Shown here: positions 59,170-64,000 of the stretch, in pieces
Position numbering within the stretch: the first letter of the stretch is position 1
Layout of the letters: the number at the start of each line of letters is the position of its first letter
NCBI GenBank assembly: GCA_963701205.1
Contig: OY969575.1
Coordinates: 2,121,535 to 2,185,534, forward strand
Source: JALZKA01 sp963701205
GTDB taxonomy: Bacteria; Actinomycetota; Thermoleophilia; Solirubrobacterales; 70-9
Reading direction: 5' to 3'
Length of the DNA: 64,000 nt
Program-made: the position numbers and the translations under genes
The notes under the pieces: generated by a model
What the model was told of the DNA's origin: nothing
Databases searched by the model: none
Seen by the model: the letters and a program-made list of their open reading frames with translations, nothing else

Positions 59170-60038
59170 GTGAAGTCCTCCTGGAGTTGTTCGAGGGCAG
59201 CGGCGATGGTGGCGCGCTCCGAATTCGAGGCCCTGACCATCGGCAGGCGCGCGTTGTCGGAAATAAGACCTTGGATCGCAAGCGCAGCCTTCACGGCCAC
59301 CGCGGGTGGCGCGATCGACAGCGCTTCGTAAATTGGTTTCAGCCGCTCGTCAAGATCGCGGGCGCGGGAGTAATCGGAGGCTTCCGCCGCCGCGAACACC
59401 GCCCGCATCTGTGGGCCGGCGATATGGGATGCCACCAGAACGCCACCGGTACCGCCGGATTCGAGGCAGCGCGCGAAGATGTCGTCGTTGCCGGCCAGAA
59501 CATCAAGCCCTTCGATCGGCCCAATCTCGTCGTTGTTGGCCTGCTTGACCGCCACGACGTTCGGATGCGCGGCAGCCAATTCAGCCAAGAACGCCGGCGG
59601 CAAGTTCAGCACTGAGCGCGACGGGATGTTGTAGAGCATCACCGGGGTCTCGCCGGCGGCTTCGGCGGCAGCCGCGAAGTGGGCGCGCAAACCGGCCTCG
59701 TTCGGCTTGTTGTAATAAGGGGTAACGACCAGGACGCCATGGGCGCCGGCTTCAGCAACCCGAGCCGTCAACGCGGCCGTATGCCTGGTGTCATTCGATC
59801 CGGACCCACAGATCACGGTGGCCTCAGCGCCGATCTCGTCAAGGACGCAGGCCAAAAGCTCCAGCTTCTCGTCGTCGCTGAGAGTCGGTGACTCACCCGT
59901 CGTGCCGGCCACGACCACACCATGGGAGCCGTTTTCGACCAGAAAGCGCACCAGGCGCCGGGTGGCGGGTAGATCGAGTGATCCGTCGTCGCCGAACGGC
60001 GTGACCATCGCCGTGATTACGCCTTGAAACTGAGCCAT
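59166..60038 (-). CDS. dapA: 4-hydroxy-tetrahydrodipicolinate synthase
   Basis: A 290-residue TIM-barrel aldolase joining pyruvate and aspartate semialdehyde, first step of the DAP/lysine branch. TTGES (46-50), Y136 (LYNIPSRS) and Schiff-base K165 (VAVKQAN) are present; PYYNKPN near 108 is conserved. Between an amidase gene and rnj. Confidence 0.95.
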   Translation of the reverse strand: MAQFQGVITAMVTPFGDDGSLDLPATRRLVRFLVENGSHGVVVAGTTGESPTLSDDEKLELLACVLDEIGAEATVICGSGSNDTRHTAALTARVAEAGAHGVLVVTPYYNKPNEAGLRAHFAAAAEAAGETPVMLYNIPSRSVLNLPPAFLAELAAAHPNVVAVKQANNDEIGPIEGLDVLAGNDDIFARCLESGGTGGVLVASHIAGPQMRAVFAAAEASDYSRARDLDERLKPIYEALSIAPPAVAVKAALAIQGLISDNARLPMVRASNSERATIAAALEQLQEDFT

Positions 60039-60046
60039 TGAATTGC

Positions 60047-61525
60047 CTAGCTCGCCGTACTTGCGCCGGTCAGGACCGCGTCGTGACTCCAGGGTGCGGC
60101 CTGCTCGAGCTGCGCCGCGACCGCGATCAATAGATCCTCGCGCCCGAATGGCGCGACAAGCTGGACGCCAACCGGAAGTCCGTCATCGCTGCGGCTGAGT
60201 GGCAACGAGATCGCCGGCTGCCCGGTCACATTGAAGATCGCCGTGAACGCGCCGGCGGGAAGCGCGCGGTCGAAGGCGTCCAGGGGTCGCTCACCGGAGT
60301 CATCCCAGCTGCCCAGCGGCGACGGGCGCTCGCCCATCGTGGGGGTCAGCAGCAAATCGAATCCGCCCTCAAACCAAAACGCGATCATGCGGGTCAGGCC
60401 CTGATGCACGGCGACATCTTGCAGATAGCGACCAGCCGAGCGCTCGCGCCCGATCTCGGCCAGCGCCCAGGTGAGAGGCTCTACGTCGCTCTCGGTGACC
60501 GCCTTGCCCAGAGCCGTTCCCAGGGTCTCCAGGATCATGGCCTGGCCTGCGGCCCAGCGGGTCATGAAGGTATCGGTGATATCGACGCCACCGTCGCCCC
60601 CCATTGCCGTCGCGGCATCGGTTGGCGATCCCGGGATGACGTTGTGACCGAGCGACTCAAGCAGTTTGCCCGCCGCCTCGGCAGCCTCGACACAAGCCGA
60701 ATCGACCTCCACATCGATCGCGGGCGTGGTCGAAATTCCGATTCGCAGGCCCGTGGGATTTGCCTCAAGTTCTTCTACGTATGGCCGGGCCGGCGCGGGT
60801 GCGGCGTATGGATCCCCGGGCGCGGCGCCGTGGACGGCGTCGAGCATCCGGGCGCTGTCGCGGATGGAGCGTGAAACGACCAGCTCCGTGGTCAGCCCGG
60901 ACATGTTGTCGCCGCTGAGCGGGCCCTCGCTGATTCGCTGACGGGTTGGCTTCAAGCCAACGAGTCCGCAACAACTTGCGGGGATCCGAATCGAGCCACC
61001 GCCATCGTTTGCGTGCGCAATCGGTACGAGGCCAGCAGCCACCGCCGCAGCCGATCCGCCGCTCGATCCGCCGACCGTTCGGTGGAGGTCGTAGGGGTTG
61101 CGGGAAGCACCGTAGGCCTTCGGCTCGGTGGTCGGCAAGATGCCCAGCTCCGGAAGGTTCGTCTTGCCAATCGTGACCAGGCCCGCGTCGCGAAAGCGCT
61201 GCGCGAGGAAGCTGTCCATCGGCGCCCGGAAGTTCGCATCCTTCAGGAGCTGCATCCCGAGATGCATCGGCTGACCTGCGAAGCATGCCCCGAGGTCCTT
61301 CAACAGGAACGGGACTCCGGTGAACGGGCCATCAGGAAGTCCCTGGGCCAACGCGCCTCGAGCCTCGTCCGCCAAGTCGTGGATCACCGCGTTGATCTGC
61401 GGGTTGTGCTGCTCGACACGCGCGATCGCTGCCTCAACCAGTTCCTCCGCGCTTGCCTCGCCGGAGCGAACCAGCTCCGCCTGGGCGGTTGCGTCCAGAT
61501 CGACAAAATCATCGGTTGCGCTCAC
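60047..61525 (-). CDS. Amidase signature family enzyme within the dapB-dapA unit
   Basis: A 492-residue amidase with triad K76 (PFLLKDLGA), S155 in VGGSSGGSAAAVAAG and nucleophile S178 in ANDGGGSIRIPA. Similar to 6-aminohexanoate-cyclic-dimer hydrolase/AtzF-like amidases (RTVGGSSGG, FNVTGQPAISLPL). It overlaps dapB by four bases, so it is translated with the DAP genes. In streptomycetes thyX is in this place. Substrate unknown; unrelated to the other amidase beyond the family. Confidence 0.86.
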   Translation of the reverse strand: MSATDDFVDLDATAQAELVRSGEASAEELVEAAIARVEQHNPQINAVIHDLADEARGALAQGLPDGPFTGVPFLLKDLGACFAGQPMHLGMQLLKDANFRAPMDSFLAQRFRDAGLVTIGKTNLPELGILPTTEPKAYGASRNPYDLHRTVGGSSGGSAAAVAAGLVPIAHANDGGGSIRIPASCCGLVGLKPTRQRISEGPLSGDNMSGLTTELVVSRSIRDSARMLDAVHGAAPGDPYAAPAPARPYVEELEANPTGLRIGISTTPAIDVEVDSACVEAAEAAGKLLESLGHNVIPGSPTDAATAMGGDGGVDITDTFMTRWAAGQAMILETLGTALGKAVTESDVEPLTWALAEIGRERSAGRYLQDVAVHQGLTRMIAFWFEGGFDLLLTPTMGERPSPLGSWDDSGERPLDAFDRALPAGAFTAIFNVTGQPAISLPLSRSDDGLPVGVQLVAPFGREDLLIAVAAQLEQAAPWSHDAVLTGASTAS

Positions 61526-62199
61526 AGCAATGCCTCCAGGCCAACGGTGTAGGGATCGGGCAACGAAGCGACGCCGCGCGCGGCCAGCAGCACGCCGGGC
61601 ATGAAGGATGACCGATCAATCGAGTCGTGGCGGATCGTCAGGGTCTGCCCCTCGCCGCCAAGGACCACCTCTTGATGCGCAACCAGGCCGGGCAACCGGA
61701 TCGAGTGAATCGGTTCGTGAACGTTCCCGCCCGCTTCGGTAATCAGGGCGGCCGTACGTTTCGCGGTGCCGGACGGCGCGTCGAGTTTGGCCGGGTGGTG
61801 GAGCTCGACGATCTCGGCTTCAGGCATGTGCTTTGCGGCTTCCGCGGCGAAGCGCATCATTAGGACGGCTCCGATCGCGAAGTTTGGAACAACAAGCACG
61901 TTCGCGCCTCCGCTGCCGTGGGCTGCAATCGCGGCTTCGCGCAAGGGCGCGTGATCGAACCCGGAGGTGCCGACGACGATGTGGACGCCGGCCTCAATTG
62001 CTGCCAGAACGTTGTTGGGCGCCGAGTCCGGGGTTGTGAAGTCAACGACGACGTCGGCACCGGGCAACAGTTCAGCAAGCGAAGTTCCCAGCGAAGGGTC
62101 AGCCCGCCCGGCGAGCTCAAGATCCGCGGCCGCTTCCACCGCAGCGCAGGTGGTCGCGCCCATTCGGCCCGCCGCACCCGCGATTACGACCCGCGTCAA
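61522..62199 (-). CDS. dapB: 4-hydroxy-tetrahydrodipicolinate reductase
   Basis: A 225-residue NAD(P)H-dependent reductase, second step of the DAP branch. Rossmann VVIAGAAGRMGATTCAAV, VDFTTPDSAPNNV, GTSGF and the substrate motif HHPAKLDAPSGTA are present. TTG 62199 overlaps the M16 peptidase stop (TTGA) and gives a normal N-terminus; the open frame to 62247 is not family-like. Confidence 0.94.
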   Translation of the reverse strand: MTRVVIAGAAGRMGATTCAAVEAAADLELAGRADPSLGTSLAELLPGADVVVDFTTPDSAPNNVLAAIEAGVHIVVGTSGFDHAPLREAAIAAHGSGGANVLVVPNFAIGAVLMMRFAAEAAKHMPEAEIVELHHPAKLDAPSGTAKRTAALITEAGGNVHEPIHSIRLPGLVAHQEVVLGGEGQTLTIRHDSIDRSSFMPGVLLAARGVASLPDPYTVGLEALL

Positions 62200-63479
62200 G
62201 CCGTCACCAGCGACTCTGAGACGGCGCCAGCGGCCTGACGAAAGCAATCCTCATCGCGGCCGATGCAGGCGGCCGAGAACTTCTGCGGGGCGAACATCTC
62301 CGCCGCGATCGCGGCAACTTCAGCTTCGGTGACGCCATCCACGCGCGCCAGCATCTCATCCACCGAGAGCAGCGGCAAATCGAACAGCGTGGCGCGGGCT
62401 ACGCGGGACATCCTGGCTGCCGTTGATTCCATGCCGAGCACGATGCGACCCTTGATCTGCTCCTTCGCGCGACCGAACTCGTCGCCACGAACGCCCTCGG
62501 CGCTGAGCAGCGCCAACTCCCGGCTGATGATCTCGCAGGCCTCGGCAACGTTGTCCTCACGCGTCCCGACGTACATAGCTACCGACCCTCGATCTAGGTA
62601 TTGCTCCGAGTAGGAGCCAACGGAGTACGCCAGGCCCCGCTTCTCGCGGACCTCGCGAAAGAGCCTGGACGAGACGGAGCCCCCGAACGCCGACTCCAAG
62701 ACCATGAGCGCGTAGCGGCGCTCGTCGTCGCGAGTGATGCCCGGCGCGCCGAAACAGATGTGGTACTGCTCGGTGTCCTTCGCCTGGAAGCGAAGCCGTC
62801 GCTCGTCGGCGACGGCGCCGTTGACCGGCGGAACATCACCTTCCGGCGCCGCGATCAGGCGCTCCGCCAGTTCGACAATCCGAGCGTGGTCGAGGTGTCC
62901 GGAGGCAGCGACAACGAGGCTCGATGCGACATAGCGCTCCTGGTGGAATTCGGCGATCTGCGGCACCGGTGTATCGGCGATGACGTCCGCGACGCCCAGG
63001 ACGCGGCGACCCAGGGCATGATCTCCGTAGATCGCTTCGGCGAGGTAGTCGTGAACCCGGTCGGAGGGCTCATCCTCGTACATCGCAATCTCCTCCAGCA
63101 CCACCTGGCGCTCGGAGTCAATGTCCGGAAAGGTCGGCGCCAACATCATCTCCGCCATGAGGTCGAACGCCGACTCAACATGTTCGTCAAGGAAACGCGC
63201 GTGGATGTGGGTTGACTCCTTCGAGGTCGCGGCGTTTGCCGACGCCCCCATGCCGTCAAACAGCTCGGAGATCTCGATCGACGAGTAGCGCTCGGTGCCC
63301 TTGAACAAAAGGTGCTCCAGAAAATGCGAAAGGCCCTCCTGACCGGGGGCCTCGTCGCGTGAGCCAGTCCGCACCCAAAGCCCGAGGGCTACGGACCGCA
63401 CCGAGGGAACTGCCTCGGTGACGATCCGAACGCCGCTCGGAAGCTGCGTGAGCTCGACGTTTTCCGGGAGCTCAGTCAA
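62196..63479 (-). CDS. M16 family zinc peptidase (PepR/PqqL-like)
   Basis: A 427-residue metallopeptidase of the processing-peptidase family. HxxEH is HFLEH in GLSHFLEHLLFKGTERYSS (about 51-69), with the downstream Glu in VVLEEIAMYEDEPSD. C-terminal M16 domain has FGGSVSSRLFREVREKRGLAYSVGSY. Start TTG at 63479, eight bases after the pnp stop. pnp followed by an M16 gene is a conserved actinobacterial pair. Confidence 0.93.
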   Translation of the reverse strand: MTELPENVELTQLPSGVRIVTEAVPSVRSVALGLWVRTGSRDEAPGQEGLSHFLEHLLFKGTERYSSIEISELFDGMGASANAATSKESTHIHARFLDEHVESAFDLMAEMMLAPTFPDIDSERQVVLEEIAMYEDEPSDRVHDYLAEAIYGDHALGRRVLGVADVIADTPVPQIAEFHQERYVASSLVVAASGHLDHARIVELAERLIAAPEGDVPPVNGAVADERRLRFQAKDTEQYHICFGAPGITRDDERRYALMVLESAFGGSVSSRLFREVREKRGLAYSVGSYSEQYLDRGSVAMYVGTREDNVAEACEIISRELALLSAEGVRGDEFGRAKEQIKGRIVLGMESTAARMSRVARATLFDLPLLSVDEMLARVDGVTEAEVAAIAAEMFAPQKFSAACIGRDEDCFRQAAGAVSESLVTA

Positions 63480-63487
63480 TGGACGGG

Positions 63488-64000
63488 CTACAGACGTTCC
63501 CGACCGCGTCCGCCGCGTCCGCCGCGGTCACGGCCACTGCCGCCGCCACTGCCACTGCCGCCGCCGTTCTCGTTGCCGGAACCGGCCGCGATCTCCTCCG
63601 GCGTCTTGCCGGCGACGGAGGGGTCTTCGGACAACCGCAGGCCGATTCGACCGCGCTCGCGATCCACCTCGAACACCGTTACATCGATCTCGTCACCCGA
63701 GTTCAGCACGTCCTCAACGGCCCCGACACGCTCGCCAGGTTTCACGTTGGAGATGTGCAACAGGCCGTCGGTGCCCTTGACCAGCTCGACGAACGCGCCA
63801 AAGGTCGTGGTCTTGACGACCTTGCCCTTGAACTGATCGCCGACCTTGGCTTCCCGGGTCATCGCCTCGATGCGCGCCTTGCAGGCATCGACCTGAGCGC
63901 CAGTCGGAGCGTAGATCCGAATCGAGCCATCGTCGTCGATGTCGATCTCGGCCTCGAACTCCTCCTGCATGCCGCGAATCGTCTCGCCGCCCTTGCCGAT
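63488..64000 (-). CDS. pnp: Polyribonucleotide nucleotidyltransferase, C-terminal part (5' end outside window)
   Basis: The last 170 residues of PNPase, the phosphorolytic 3'-5' exoribonuclease. The visible part has the KH motif IGKGGETIRG at the window edge, then the S1 RNA-binding domain (GDQFKGKVVKTTTFGAFVEL, TDGLLHISNVKPG, DVTVFEVDRERGRIGL). The tail is Gly/Ser/Arg-rich, like the tails of other actinobacterial PNPases. Frame open to base 64000. Confidence 0.95.
   Translation of the reverse strand: MGKGGETIRGMQEEFEAEIDIDDDGSIRIYAPTGAQVDACKARIEAMTREAKVGDQFKGKVVKTTTFGAFVELVKGTDGLLHISNVKPGERVGAVEDVLNSGDEIDVTVFEVDRERGRIGLRLSEDPSVAGKTPEEIAAGSGNENGGGSGSGGGSGRDRGGRGGRGRERL

Noticed and set aside
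57409..59331. Long open frame opposite RNase J (about 640 codons, plus strand)
   Set aside because: It is antisense to a fully conserved RNase J, has Arg/His-rich composition typical of shadow frames in GC-rich DNA, and shows no domain.
1..64000. tRNA, rRNA, CRISPR or insertion sequences
   Set aside because: No cloverleaf-like segment, spaced repeats, transposase or terminal inverted repeats were recognised anywhere in the window.

Overview
The window is GC-rich (about two thirds G+C by eye), almost fully coding and free of mobile elements, RNA genes and CRISPR arrays. Gene content points to a deep-branching actinobacterium, most likely class Thermoleophilia (Solirubrobacterales-like). The evidence is the actinobacterial order pnp, M16 peptidase, dapB, dapA, RNase J, ftsK, cinA, recA-recX, miaB-miaA-dapF, together with murT/gatD, an RsiG-like c-di-GMP anti-sigma protein, a wax ester synthase, LL-DAP aminotransferase, and both RNase J and RNase Y. 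The class assignment is inference; the gene families are read from motifs.

Layout. 1-10.9 kb: isoprenoid, lipid and cell-envelope genes (uppS, cdsA, dxr, rseP, acyl-CoA synthetase, ispG, proS, pgsA) with an asparagine-synthase-like gene on the other strand. 11.0-13.0 kb: a regulatory operon of an RsiG-like protein, a zinc-ribbon FHA protein and a MerR regulator, then a START-like protein and an AGPS-type flavoenzyme. 14.6-28.1 kb: short accessory transcription units (HTH/RskA-like membrane protein, thioesterase, nadE, secreted metalloprotease, GH3 protein, WS/DGAT, RlpA-like wall protein, thioredoxin-CcdA, YqgE, amidase). 28.1-32.8 kb: GluQ tRNA-modifying enzyme, a lipase/PRC/lipoprotein operon, a hydrolase and a secreted cyclophilin. 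32.8-37.3 kb: a plus-strand run ending in the lipid II amidating genes murT and gatD, with a methyltransferase gene between them. 37.3-64 kb: mostly minus-strand housekeeping genes (dut, hflX, dapL, dapF, miaA, miaB, rny, recX, recA, thpR, cinA, ftsK, RNase J, dapA, dapB, M16 peptidase, pnp). This run is interrupted by a cold-shock gene, a two-component system and a secreted RTX-type repeat protein.

Genes working together. dapA, dapB, dapL and dapF form a lysine/diaminopimelate route, but the DapF homologue lacks both catalytic cysteines. murT, gatD, uppS, rseP, ftsK, an RlpA-like protein and a GH3 protein belong to wall synthesis or remodelling. recA/recX/thpR/rny and miaA/miaB are nucleic-acid processing units. 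Thioredoxin and CcdA look like one electron-transfer pair.

General features. Three genes (rseP, proS, WS/DGAT) are each broken by one base at a homopolymer, which looks more like sequencing error than decay. Ten of eleven convergent gene pairs overlap or lie within 1 bp, and four end on a shared palindromic CTAG. Best leads are the cysteine-less DapF, the RsiG-like/FHA/MerR operon, and the RlpA-like gene with a perfect CRP-type site plus a structured leader. No stretch over 300 bases lacks a gene.
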